From Alphaproteobacteria bacterium (GTDB taxonomy: Bacteria > Pseudomonadota > Alphaproteobacteria > Puniceispirillales > Puniceispirillaceae), in the NCBI GenBank assembly GCA_022425485.1, contig JAKMFL010000010.1, forward strand, positions 1 through 64,000: DNA of 64,000 nucleotides, in the 5' to 3' direction. A program made the position numbers and the translations under genes. The notes under the pieces are model-generated. The model searched no databases. It was not told the origin of the DNA and saw only the letters and a program-made list of their open reading frames with translations. This document shows positions 20,815-31,432 of this stretch, piece by piece (positions within the stretch are counted from its first letter, which is position 1; each line of letters starts with the position of its first letter).

Positions 20815-21633
20815 ATGGAAAAAGTTACAATAGGTTCTGTGGAAGCTGGCGGTGATGCGCCGATTATGCTTATTGCGGGGCCCTGCCAGATAGAGGGGCG
20901 CGATCATGCGCTCATGCATGCCGAAAAGCTTGCCGAAGCTGCGGCAGGGGCGGGTTTTGGTTTTGTTTATAAATCTTCCTTTGATAAAGCAAACCGCACC
21001 TCACTGGGCGCGCAGCGCGGCGTAGGCTTAGATGAGGGGCTGGAGATTTTAGCAGCGGTGCGGGCACGTATTGGCTGTCCTGTATTAACCGATGTGCATC
21101 TGCCAGAGCACTGTGCTGCGGTAGCTCAAAGCGTTGATATCTTGCAAATTCCTGCCTTTTTATGTCGGCAAACAGATCTGCTTATCGCGGCAGCTAAAAC
21201 AGACGCTGCGGTGAATGTCAAAAAGGGTCAATTCCTAGCCCCTTGGGATATGCGTCATGTTGCTGACAAAATAGTGCAATCTGGAAATAGTCGGGTTCTG
21301 CTAACAGAACGCGGGACGAGTTTTGGTTACAATACGCTGGTTTCAGATATGCGGGCATTGCCGCAAATGGCGGATATAGGTTTTCCAGTGATTTTTGATG
21401 CTACACACTCAGTGCAACAGCCGGGCGGGTTAGGCGGCGCGTCAGGGGGGCAGCGTGAGTTTGTGCCTGTATTAGCTAGAGCCGCTGTTGCGGTGGGCGT
21501 ACAAGGGCTGTTTATGGAAAGCCATATTGATCCAGATAACGCCCCGTCAGATGGCCCAAACATGATACCGTTGGAACATATGCCAGTCTTACTTGCCTCG
21601 CTCGCCAGAATTGCAGAGGCAAGCAAACTCTAG
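20815..21633 (+). CDS. kdsA: 3-deoxy-8-phosphooctulonate synthase
   Basis: IAGPCQIEGRDHAL, YKSSFDKANRTS, FDATHSVQQPGG. Confidence 0.95.
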   Translation: MEKVTIGSVEAGGDAPIMLIAGPCQIEGRDHALMHAEKLAEAAAGAGFGFVYKSSFDKANRTSLGAQRGVGLDEGLEILAAVRARIGCPVLTDVHLPEHCAAVAQSVDILQIPAFLCRQTDLLIAAAKTDAAVNVKKGQFLAPWDMRHVADKIVQSGNSRVLLTERGTSFGYNTLVSDMRALPQMADIGFPVIFDATHSVQQPGGLGGASGGQREFVPVLARAAVAVGVQGLFMESHIDPDNAPSDGPNMIPLEHMPVLLASLARIAEASKL

Positions 21634-21657
21634 CCAGCTTCCTATAAGAGCCCCTAA

Positions 21658-22956
<1,299 letters not shown>

Positions 22957-22984
22957 CCAGAGAGCTTACTCAAAAAAACCCAAT

Positions 22985-23033
22985 GAATCTAACGATTCGC
23001 TTTTTACTTGACGGTTTGATTCTGTTTTGATTC
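22985..23033. promoter_or_regulatory. Cluster of four GANTC sites upstream of ftsB
   Basis: GAATC 22985, GATTC 22994, GATTC 23018, GATTC 23029. Confidence 0.45.
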
Positions 23034-23100
23034 ACTGGTGCTATACATGCCATATCTGGGCATGAAATAGCGCCATCAGGTGATATAAGGACAACAAATC

Positions 23101-23424
23101 ATGCAAGCTTTTATGCGCAGACCCTTTTCTTATGCAGGTAGTTTTCTTCTTATAGGAACGCTGATTGTCTTTTTTGGTTTTCACACCGTTGCCGGAGAGC
23201 GCGGTTTGGTGGCGCGTGGCGGTCTCGATCGTGAAATCCTAATGGCGCAAGAAGAATTGGCGCTTATTAATAAACAGAATAATTTGATGGAAAGCCGCAT
23301 TCGGCTGTTGCGTGTGGGGGCGATTGATGCCGATATGTTAGCGGAGACGGCGCGCGCTGAATTAGGTCTTTATTCTGAAAATGATGTCATAATTACAATT
23401 GATATGAATAAATTGAAATTTTAA
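23101..23424 (+). CDS. ftsB: Septum formation initiator / FtsB-DivIC family
   Basis: Single TM then coiled coil, RGGLDREILMAQEELALINKQNNLMESRIRLLR. Confidence 0.75.
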   Translation: MQAFMRRPFSYAGSFLLIGTLIVFFGFHTVAGERGLVARGGLDREILMAQEELALINKQNNLMESRIRLLRVGAIDADMLAETARAELGLYSENDVIITIDMNKLKF

Positions 23425-23532
23425 TATCAAGGCAATGTTAACTATAATTCAGTTTATATTAAAATAATTCAATAAAAACAACGAAATAAATTTGTTGCAA
23501 AAATAAAACTCCTCATGCCATTCTTGACCATG

Positions 23533-23569
23533 AAGCGGTTTCGCCGCTTGTGAACTTTAGTTCATTCTT
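23533..23569 (+). promoter_or_regulatory. Two adjacent hairpins in the pdhA 5' region, second followed by a short U-rich tract
   Basis: AAGCGG-tttcg-CCGCTT and TGAAC-ttta-GTTCA then TTCTTTT, directly before the GGGAGAGG RBS. Confidence 0.45.
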
Positions 23570-23587
23570 TTGGGAGAGGAAGGCAAG

Positions 23588-24637
23588 ATGGCCAATAAAG
23601 TAGCGGCTGGCAAGACAGCTGAGGGCAAAAAGAGCGAGCGCAAACGCGGACGCCCCCCTAAATCCATTATTAATGACAAACCTTCAGCGGATGCGATGCT
23701 AGAGATGTATCGTCAAATGGTATTGATCCGCCGCTTTGAAGAGAAGGCTGGTCAGCTTTATGGCATGGGGCAAATTGGTGGTTTCTGCCATCTTTATATC
23801 GGCCAAGAGGCCGTGGTGGTCGGTATTCAGTCTGTTGCCAAAGAAGAAGATTCTGTTGTGACTTCTTACCGTGATCATGGCCATATGCTGGCCTGTGATA
23901 TGGATGCCGGCGGGGTAATGGCAGAACTAACAGGTCGTGAGGATGGCTATTCCAAAGGCAAGGGCGGCTCGATGCATATGTTTAGCCGTGAGAAAAATTT
24001 CTATGGCGGACACGGTATTGTAGCTGCACAAGTACCTATTGGTGCTGGCCTTGCTTTTGCCCATAAATATAATGGTGATGGCGGCGTTAATATGGCCTAT
24101 CTCGGCGATGGGGCGGCCAATCAGGGGCAGGTTTACGAGACCTTTAATATGGCGGCATTATGGAACTTGCCTGTTATTTTCGTTATTGAAAACAATCAAT
24201 ATGGTATGGGAACCTCTGTGAGCCGTGCTGCGGCGGGCCAGGAACTTGCAGATAGAGGGAAAGCCTATGGTATCCCGGGTGTGCAGGTTGACGGTATGGA
24301 TGTGCTGGCAGTGCGCACCGCAGCCGAAGAAGCGCTGGCACATTGCCGCGCTGGCAAAGGCCCCTACATTCTGGAAATGAAAACCTATCGATATCGTGGG
24401 CATTCTATGTCTGATCCAGCAAAATATCGTACCAGAGAAGAAGTGGATGCGATGCGCAAACAGCATGATCCCATTGAACAGCTTCGGGATGTTTTACTGC
24501 GTGAAGGTGCAGATGAAGCGCAATTAAAGGATATAGATCAGAAAGTTAAGAAAATTGTTGGCGATGCCGCAGATTTTGCTCTGGCAAGTCCAGAGCCAAA
24601 TGCAAGCGAGCTTTATACAGACATTATTGTCGCCTGA
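23588..24637 (+). CDS. pdhA: Pyruvate dehydrogenase E1 component subunit alpha
   Basis: [50 protein letters not shown]. Confidence 0.95.
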   Translation: MANKVAAGKTAEGKKSERKRGRPPKSIINDKPSADAMLEMYRQMVLIRRFEEKAGQLYGMGQIGGFCHLYIGQEAVVVGIQSVAKEEDSVVTSYRDHGHMLACDMDAGGVMAELTGREDGYSKGKGGSMHMFSREKNFYGGHGIVAAQVPIGAGLAFAHKYNGDGGVNMAYLGDGAANQGQVYETFNMAALWNLPVIFVIENNQYGMGTSVSRAAAGQELADRGKAYGIPGVQVDGMDVLAVRTAAEEALAHCRAGKGPYILEMKTYRYRGHSMSDPAKYRTREEVDAMRKQHDPIEQLRDVLLREGADEAQLKDIDQKVKKIVGDAADFALASPEPNASELYTDIIVA

Positions 24638-24665
24638 AACGGCTGGCAGCAGGAGAGAGTTTATT

Positions 24666-26087
24666 ATGGCAATCGAAATTAAAATGCCGGCTTTGTCGCC
24701 TACAATGACGGAAGGCCGCCTGTCGCGCTGGCTAGTTGCACAGGGAGATAGCGTTGCATCAGGGGACGTAATCGCTGAGATTGAAACCGACAAAGCCACT
24801 ATGGAAGTTGAAGCGATTGATGAAGGCACTATTGGTGCTATTCATATTGGCGAAGGCACAGACGGGGTTGTTGTTGGTGCGGTTATTGCAACCTTGCTAG
24901 AAGAGGGGGAGAGCGAGGTTCCGCCTATAGCTGAGACACCAGCACCAGTTGCTGAATCGGCCCCAGAAATGCTCCCAGAAGCATCTACAGAAGCATCTAC
25001 AGAAGCGGCGTCAGCATCTACAGCAATGCCGGCAGCATCTGTAGCAATGCCGGCCGCTGCGCCTGTTGGTGCAGAGCCAGATTGGCAGGGCAGCACGCGA
25101 ACCATGACAGTCAGAGAGGCATTACGTGATGCGATGGCTGAAGAAATGCGCCGAGATGAGCGGATTTTTGTTATGGGTGAGGAAGTTGCGGAATATCAGG
25201 GCGCTTATAAGGTTACGCAAGGGCTATTAGATGAGTTTAGTGCGAAACGGGTGATTGATACGCCGATTACCGAACATGGGTTTGCTGGGCTTGGTGTTGG
25301 GGCAGCTTTTGGTGATTTGCGCCCAATTATTGAATTTATGACCTTTAATTTTTCTATGCAGGCCATTGACCACATTATTAATTCTGCTGCGAAAACCTTA
25401 TATATGTCTGGCGGGCAGATGGGCTGTCCTATCGTATTTAGAGGGCCAAATGGCGCGGCAAGCCGTGTCGCTGCCCAGCATTCACAATGCTATGCAAGTT
25501 GGTATGCGCATTGTCCCGGCTTGAAAGTGGTTTCCCCATGGTCTGCTGCCGATGCTAAAGGCTTGCTGAAATCAGCTATCCGCGATCCAAATCCTGTGAT
25601 TTTCTTGGAAAATGAAGTGATGTATGGTCAGAGCTTTGAAGTGCCTGAGGCAGATGATTGGGTGGTACCGATTGGCCGCGCAAATATTGTCCGTCAAGGC
25701 GGTGATGTAACCATTACAGCCTTTTCTATCATGGTCGGCAAAGCCTTAGAGGCAGCAGAAGCCTTGTCCTCAATTGGTATTGAGGCAGAAGTCATTGATT
25801 TACGCAGTTTGCGCCCCCTAGATACCGAGACAATATTAGCCTCAGTCAAGAAAACCGGGCGTATGATTTCCTGTGAAGAAGGTTTCCCATTCGCTGGAAT
25901 AGGGGCTGAGCTTGCGATGCAGGTAATGGATGGCGCCTTTGACTATTTGGATGCGCCTGTTATGCGGGTTACCGGCAAGGATGTGCCGATGCCTTATGCG
26001 GCTAATCTTGAAACATTAGCCTTGCCGCAAGCACAAGATATTATCGAAGCTGGCAAGGCGGTATGCTACCGCGCAGGGGGGCTATAA
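24666..26087 (+). CDS. pdhB: Pyruvate dehydrogenase E1 component subunit beta with N-terminal lipoyl domain
   Basis: Lipoyl [17 protein letters not shown] fused to transketolase-like E1-beta [29 protein letters not shown]. Confidence 0.95.
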   Translation: MAIEIKMPALSPTMTEGRLSRWLVAQGDSVASGDVIAEIETDKATMEVEAIDEGTIGAIHIGEGTDGVVVGAVIATLLEEGESEVPPIAETPAPVAESAPEMLPEASTEASTEAASASTAMPAASVAMPAAAPVGAEPDWQGSTRTMTVREALRDAMAEEMRRDERIFVMGEEVAEYQGAYKVTQGLLDEFSAKRVIDTPITEHGFAGLGVGAAFGDLRPIIEFMTFNFSMQAIDHIINSAAKTLYMSGGQMGCPIVFRGPNGAASRVAAQHSQCYASWYAHCPGLKVVSPWSAADAKGLLKSAIRDPNPVIFLENEVMYGQSFEVPEADDWVVPIGRANIVRQGGDVTITAFSIMVGKALEAAEALSSIGIEAEVIDLRSLRPLDTETILASVKKTGRMISCEEGFPFAGIGAELAMQVMDGAFDYLDAPVMRVTGKDVPMPYAANLETLALPQAQDIIEAGKAVCYRAGGL

Positions 26088-26088
26088 A

Positions 26089-27381
26089 ATGGCTGTGAAT
26101 ATTTTAATGCCGGCTCTATCGCCGACCATGACGGATGGCACGCTTGCGCGTTGGCTTGTTAGTGAAGGGGATGCGGTTCGCTCTGGTGACGTGATTGCTG
26201 AGATTGAAACCGACAAAGCCACTATGGAAGTCGAAGCTTTGGATGACGGGGTTATGGCCAAGCTCGTAGTTGCAGAAGGCACGCAGAATGTGGCGGTAAA
26301 TGCACTGATTGCTGTATTAGCCGAAGAAGGGGAAGATGCAAGCGAGGCAGCGAAAGAGGCGGAAAATGCACCTGTGGCTGCACCAACTCCTGCTCCAACT
26401 CCGGCACCAACTCCTGCCCCAACTGCGGCACCAACTCCGGCACCAACTCCGGCACCAACTCCGGCGAGCGCACCGGCCGCCCCCCAGCTTGCAGCTGGAC
26501 AAAAGGGGGAGCGTGTCTTTGCTAGTCCGCTAGCCCGGCGTATCGCTGGTGATGCAGGTCTAGATATTGGTAATCTTGCTGGTACAGGCCCACATGGCCG
26601 GATTATCCGCGCCGATGTAGAAGAAGCTATCGCCAAGGCAGGGACTGTAGCTACAGCACCATCTGCCGCCGCATCAATGATGCGTGTAGCTGGTCAATCA
26701 GAGCGTTTTGAGCCACATTCTGCGATGCGGCGCGTGATTGCGGAACGTCTGCAGCAATCCAAGCAAAATGCCCCGCATTTCTATCTGACCGTCGATTGCG
26801 AGATAGATACTTTATTGCAAGCACGAAAAGCCTTAAATGAAGCCGCCCCAGAGGGGGTGAAAATATCGGTCAATGATATGGTTGTCAAAGCGGCGGCGGC
26901 AGCGCTTATCGCTGTTCCTGAGGTTAATGGCTATTTTGAAGAGGCAGGATGCCGCTATTTCAGTGATGCTGATATTTGCATTGCTGTTGCAGTGGATGGC
27001 GGTCTGGTCACACCGGTAATCAAAGCAGCTAATCATCTAGGCTTATCTGCGATTGCTAGCGCCTCTGCGGACCTCGCGAAGCGGGCGCGTGATAATCAGC
27101 TTGACCCTGCGGAATATACTGGTGGCACTTTCACCATTTCCAATTTGGGCATGTTTGGCGTGCGTGAGTTTTCGGCTGTGATAAACCCGCCACAAGCAGC
27201 AATTTTGGCTGTTGGGGCAGGGGAAAAGCGTCCTGTTGTGCGCGGTGATGCCCTAGATATTGCCACGGTGATGAGCGTTACGCTATCTGCTGATCACCGT
27301 ATTGTGGATGGCGCGGTTGGTGCGCGCTGGCTACAGGCCTTTAAAGGGGCAATTGAAAACCCGGTAACGATGTTATTGTAA
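26089..27381 (+). CDS. pdhC: Dihydrolipoamide acetyltransferase (E2)
   Basis: Lipoyl, APTPAPTP linker, E3-binding domain, C-terminal DHRIVDGAVGA active site. Confidence 0.95.
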   Translation: MAVNILMPALSPTMTDGTLARWLVSEGDAVRSGDVIAEIETDKATMEVEALDDGVMAKLVVAEGTQNVAVNALIAVLAEEGEDASEAAKEAENAPVAAPTPAPTPAPTPAPTAAPTPAPTPAPTPASAPAAPQLAAGQKGERVFASPLARRIAGDAGLDIGNLAGTGPHGRIIRADVEEAIAKAGTVATAPSAAASMMRVAGQSERFEPHSAMRRVIAERLQQSKQNAPHFYLTVDCEIDTLLQARKALNEAAPEGVKISVNDMVVKAAAAALIAVPEVNGYFEEAGCRYFSDADICIAVAVDGGLVTPVIKAANHLGLSAIASASADLAKRARDNQLDPAEYTGGTFTISNLGMFGVREFSAVINPPQAAILAVGAGEKRPVVRGDALDIATVMSVTLSADHRIVDGAVGARWLQAFKGAIENPVTMLL

Positions 27382-27447
27382 GCTACATAACATCATTGAA
27401 ACCTATATAAATTAACTGCCCATTTAGAGCATAAAGGGATAAAAACC

Positions 27448-28857
27448 ATGCAAGACAAATCCTTTGATATTGTGGTTATCGGGGGCGGACCAGGCGGATA
27501 TGTTGCCGCTATCAGAGCTAGTCAGCTTGGTAAGTCTGTTGCTGTTATAGAGCGTGAACATCTTGGCGGCATCTGCCTGAATTGGGGCTGTATTCCAACC
27601 AAAGCGCTGCTAAGAGCAGCAGAAATGCGTCATAATCTGGCCCATATGGCTGATTTTGGTATTGAAGTTACGGGGGAGGTAACGGTCAATCTTGAAAAGG
27701 TAGTTAGTCGTTCGCGTAAAGTTGCGTCTAGGCTTTCGCAAGGTGTAGCGCATTTGCTGAAAAAAAATAAAGTAACCGTTCTGGATGGCACAGCAAAGCT
27801 TGGCGGTAAATCAGGTGCAAACTGGATAGTTGATGTTTCTGGCAAGGATGCACAAAAGCTACAAGCCCCGCATGTTATTCTTGCAACTGGGGCGCGTGCC
27901 CGCCAAATTCCCGGTTTGGAAACAGATGGTCGTAATATTCTGTCCTACAAAGAAGCGATGATCCCATCTGAGATGCCTAAATCTTTGATTGTGGTTGGTT
28001 CTGGCGCTATTGGGGTAGAGTTTGCCAGCTTTTATGCAGATATGGGCGTTCAAGTAACCATTATTGAAGCTCTTGAGCGTATTTTAAACGCAGAAGATGA
28101 AGAAATTTCAGCGCTTGCCCATAAAGCCTTTACAGCGCGTGGTATAGCCATTCATACCTCTGCAAAACTGAAAAAGCTGAAATCAGGGGCAAGCTCTGTC
28201 GAAGCGGAAGTAGAGATTGGCGGCAAAGGCCAAACCCTGAACGCTGATAAAGTAATTATGGCTGTTGGCATTACGGGTAATTCAGAAGGGCTAGGGCTAG
28301 AAGGCACCAAAATTAAGCTGGATCGTGGCCATATTGAAACAGATGGGCTGATGCGCACTGGTGAGCCGGGCCTTTACGCTATAGGCGATATCACTGGCGC
28401 ACCTTGGCTCGCTCATAAAGCTAGCCATGAAGGCATTATCTGTGTGGAGGCAATTGCGGGGCTAAAAAATACCCATGCGATGAAGGCAGATATGGTGCCG
28501 GGCTGTACCTATTGCCGGCCACAAATCGCATCGGTTGGCCTGTCAGAGGCCGCTGCCCGCGCCAAGGGGTACAAGATAAAGGTCGGTAAATTTCCGTTTC
28601 TTGGAAATGGTAAAGCGATTGCGCTTGGCGATGATGAGGGGATAATCAAAACCATCTTTGATGAAAAAACGGGCGCTTTGCTAGGCGCGCATATGATAGG
28701 CCCAGAAGTGACCGAGCTTATCCAAGGCTATGTCATTGCCCAGACGTTAGAGACAACCGAAGCTGAGTTGATGCAGACGATATTCCCGCATCCAACTTTG
28801 TCTGAAGCCATGCATGAATCGGTTCTTGATGCTTATGGACGGGCTATCCATTTTTAA
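27448..28857 (+). CDS. lpdA: Dihydrolipoyl dehydrogenase (E3)
   Basis: VVIGGGPGGYVAAIRASQLG, GGICLNWGCIPTKALL. Confidence 0.96.
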   Translation: MQDKSFDIVVIGGGPGGYVAAIRASQLGKSVAVIEREHLGGICLNWGCIPTKALLRAAEMRHNLAHMADFGIEVTGEVTVNLEKVVSRSRKVASRLSQGVAHLLKKNKVTVLDGTAKLGGKSGANWIVDVSGKDAQKLQAPHVILATGARARQIPGLETDGRNILSYKEAMIPSEMPKSLIVVGSGAIGVEFASFYADMGVQVTIIEALERILNAEDEEISALAHKAFTARGIAIHTSAKLKKLKSGASSVEAEVEIGGKGQTLNADKVIMAVGITGNSEGLGLEGTKIKLDRGHIETDGLMRTGEPGLYAIGDITGAPWLAHKASHEGIICVEAIAGLKNTHAMKADMVPGCTYCRPQIASVGLSEAAARAKGYKIKVGKFPFLGNGKAIALGDDEGIIKTIFDEKTGALLGAHMIGPEVTELIQGYVIAQTLETTEAELMQTIFPHPTLSEAMHESVLDAYGRAIHF

Positions 28858-28989
28858 TTGTGCACGATAGACTTGCTTTTTGCGCTACGGCATAGGCTGA
28901 TAGGATTTGTAGGGACATAAAGGCAATAGGGCTGTTACAAAGAACAAGAATAGAGCCTAAAATCTTTTGGCGGAAGTTATGGAGCATTT

Positions 28990-29955
28990 ATGCCATCACC
29001 AAATTTAACCAAGGGTGCACAGCGTCATCCTGAAAAACGCCGCAATGAAGATCGCCCGCAACCGCGTCGCCCAGACTGGCTGCGCGTAAAAGCGCCGCAA
29101 GCAGGCGCTTTCACGGAAACTAAGAAATTGATGCGCGAGCTTGATTTGGTCACTGTTTGCGAAGAAGCCGCTTGCCCTAATATTGGGGAATGCTGGTCAC
29201 AAAAACATGCAACTATGATGATCTTAGGCTCTATCTGTACGCGGGCCTGTGCCTTTTGTAATGTGGCAACTGGCAAGCCTGACCAGCTTGATCCGCATGA
29301 GCCAGATAATGTAGGGCTAGCGGTAGCGCGTCTTGGCTTGCAGCATGTTGTTATCACCTCAGTTGACAGAGATGATTTGGCAGATGGTGGGGCAGAACAT
29401 TTTGCCAGAACCATTCGCGCGATCCGCATGGCATCGCCAGCAACCACCATTGAGATTCTAACCCCTGATTTTCTGCGCAAACAAGGCGCTGTTGAGGTGG
29501 TGGTAGAAGCGCGTCCTGATGTTTTTAATCATAATATGGAAACAGTTGAGCGTTTATATAAGCCAGTGCGCCCGGGCGCGCGCTATGCCCACTCGCTGGA
29601 TGTATTGCATCAGGTAAAAAAATTAGACCCCAGCATTTTCACTAAATCGGGTATTATGGTAGGTCTCGGCGAGACAGATGATGAAGTGGTTCAGATGATG
29701 GATGACCTGCGGGAAGTGGATGTCGATTTTATGACTATCGGACAATATTTGCAGCCCACTCCAAAACATGCGATTGTTGACCGTTTTGTTACCCCAGAGC
29801 AATTCAAAACCTATGCTGAAACAGGTCATAAAAAAGGCTTTCTGATGATGGCATCGACGCCGCTTACCCGATCCTCCTATCATGCAGATGCAGACTTTGC
29901 GGCGCTGAAATCTCAGCGTTTGGAACAGCTAGCTGGCACCCAGCCAGCAGGATAA
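28990..29955 (+). CDS. lipA: Lipoyl synthase
   Basis: [28 protein letters not shown] radical SAM motifs. Confidence 0.96.
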   Translation: MPSPNLTKGAQRHPEKRRNEDRPQPRRPDWLRVKAPQAGAFTETKKLMRELDLVTVCEEAACPNIGECWSQKHATMMILGSICTRACAFCNVATGKPDQLDPHEPDNVGLAVARLGLQHVVITSVDRDDLADGGAEHFARTIRAIRMASPATTIEILTPDFLRKQGAVEVVVEARPDVFNHNMETVERLYKPVRPGARYAHSLDVLHQVKKLDPSIFTKSGIMVGLGETDDEVVQMMDDLREVDVDFMTIGQYLQPTPKHAIVDRFVTPEQFKTYAETGHKKGFLMMASTPLTRSSYHADADFAALKSQRLEQLAGTQPAG

Positions 29956-29961
29956 AAGGCC

Positions 29962-30480
29962 ATGACGACCCATAGTGAAAAACGGGTATTAGCGCACCGC
30001 CCTGAACAGCTTTTTGAGCTTGTGGCTGATGTACAGCGCTATCCTGAATTTCTGCCATGGTGTGTAGCGGCCCGCGTTCGCTCCAAAACCGAAGAAATGC
30101 TGATAGCAGATTTAATTATCGGCTTTCAAATGTTTCGGGAAAGCTTCACTTCATACGTAAAGATGGATAGAGACACCCTATCTATTGAGGTCGAATATGC
30201 GGAAGGCCCGTTTAAATATCTAACCAATAAATGGCAATTTATCGAACACCCTGATGGCTGTGTCATTGATTTTTATGTGGATTTTGAGTTTAAATCGCGC
30301 CTATTACAAACAGTGATTGAAAGCTTGTTTACCGAAGCGGTCAAGCGGATGGTTCGTGCCTTTGAAACCCGCGCAAATAGTCTTTACAATGCTCAGATTT
30401 CGGCACCTCAAAGCCCCATTAAACAAAGCCCCATTAAACAAAGCCCTAGTTCTTTGGCAAGGCCTCAAGGACCAAGGTGA
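29962..30480 (+). CDS. Coq10/RatA family (START-like) protein
   Basis: LFELVADVQRYPEFLPWCVAARV...; overlaps cinA 3' end. Confidence 0.85.
   Translation: MTTHSEKRVLAHRPEQLFELVADVQRYPEFLPWCVAARVRSKTEEMLIADLIIGFQMFRESFTSYVKMDRDTLSIEVEYAEGPFKYLTNKWQFIEHPDGCVIDFYVDFEFKSRLLQTVIESLFTEAVKRMVRAFETRANSLYNAQISAPQSPIKQSPIKQSPSSLARPQGPR
30409..30446 (+). repeat. 15-bp tandem repeat (~2.5 copies) at the 3' end of the ratA-like gene
   Basis: CAAAGCCCCATTAAA x2 + CAAAGCCC; encodes SPIKQSPIKQSP. Confidence 0.95.
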
Positions 30481-30928
30481 GGCCAGCTTCAACGGCTTGA
30501 CTGCGCACCGCCTGCCTGTCTCCTGAAAAATCAAAACGTTTGCTTATCTGCACCCCGTCTTTCGTGGCAATGGCCATCCAAACTAAGCCAACAGGCTTAT
30601 CAGGGCTACCACCGCCCGGGCCTGCAACACCGGTAACAGAAAGGCTAATATTTGCCGCGCTATGGGTGATGCCGCCAACGGCCATAGCGGCGGCAGATTG
30701 CTGTGATACCGCGCCATGCGCTTCTAGCGTGCCCACGCTAACGCCTACCATTTCCTGTTTTGCTTGATTGCTGTAGGTGATAAAGCCGCGGTCAAGAACA
30801 GCAGAAGCGCCCGCTATATCGGTAAGGCCGGCAAAAATCATCCCGCCCGTGCAGCTTTCTACTGTGCAAATCATCCATTTTGCATCTCGTGCTGCCTCGA
30901 TAACATTTTTAGCAAGAGGTGAGGGCAT
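30446..30928 (-). CDS. CinA C-terminal domain protein (PncC-like nicotinamide-nucleotide amidohydrolase)
   Basis: CTVESCTGGMIFAGLTDIAGASAVLDRGFITYSNQAK; VTGVAGPGGG. Confidence 0.9.
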   Translation of the reverse strand: MPSPLAKNVIEAARDAKWMICTVESCTGGMIFAGLTDIAGASAVLDRGFITYSNQAKQEMVGVSVGTLEAHGAVSQQSAAAMAVGGITHSAANISLSVTGVAGPGGGSPDKPVGLVWMAIATKDGVQISKRFDFSGDRQAVRSQAVEAGLTLVLEALPKN

Positions 30929-30955
30929 CTACAGGCTCCTTAAAGCTCTCAAAAA

Positions 30956-31432
30956 TTATAGGCCATAGAGTGCGAATTGCAGCCCGAGCAGGCACATACC
31001 TGCCAGACCGCCAGCAACAATGTCATCTGCCATAATGCCGATACCGCCGCCTAGCTTTTCGGCCATACCAACAGGGCCAATTTTAGTAATATCAAAAAAC
31101 CGGAACAGGATAAAAGCAGCAATATACCATAAAAGCGCCCCTTCAATCAAAGGCGGGATACATAACAACACTACCCATTGACCTGCTACTTCATCAATGA
31201 TGACTTCTGAAGCATCTTTGGTGTTGCTCATTTGGCTATAGGTCTCCGAAGCGATAATCCCGATAAGAAGCGCAGCAAGGCTCGCCAGCGCCAGCACAAG
31301 ATAGCCTTGCGTGGCAATAAACCAGCCTGCGACAAGCGCGGCAAGGGAGCCTGCAGTCCCGGGGGCAGGCAGAAATCCTATCGGGCCTAGCGTCGCAATA
31401 AAGCAAAGAGCCTTTTTCAAGAAAAGCGGCAT
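30956..31432 (-). CDS. pgpA: Phosphatidylglycerophosphatase A
   Basis: LPAPGTAGSLAAL, DEVAGQWVVL, RFFDITKIGPVGMAEKLGGGIGIMADDIVAG. Confidence 0.92.
   Translation of the reverse strand: MPLFLKKALCFIATLGPIGFLPAPGTAGSLAALVAGWFIATQGYLVLALASLAALLIGIIASETYSQMSNTKDASEVIIDEVAGQWVVLLCIPPLIEGALLWYIAAFILFRFFDITKIGPVGMAEKLGGGIGIMADDIVAGGLAGMCLLGLQFALYGL

Noticed and set aside
24555-24665. Upstream extension of the pdhB ORF
   Set aside because: Overlaps the pdhA 3' end; lipoyl domain starts at ATG 24666 with a good RBS (GGAGAG)
26082-26636. 184-aa minus ORF with AGVGAGVGAGVG repeats
   Set aside because: Reverse complement of the pdhC APTPAPTP linker; artefact
29962-30480. RatA-like gene considered as half of a toxin-antitoxin system
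   Set aside because: It is a Coq10/START-family gene next to lipA; no RatB partner seen, and a housekeeping ubiquinone role is more likely
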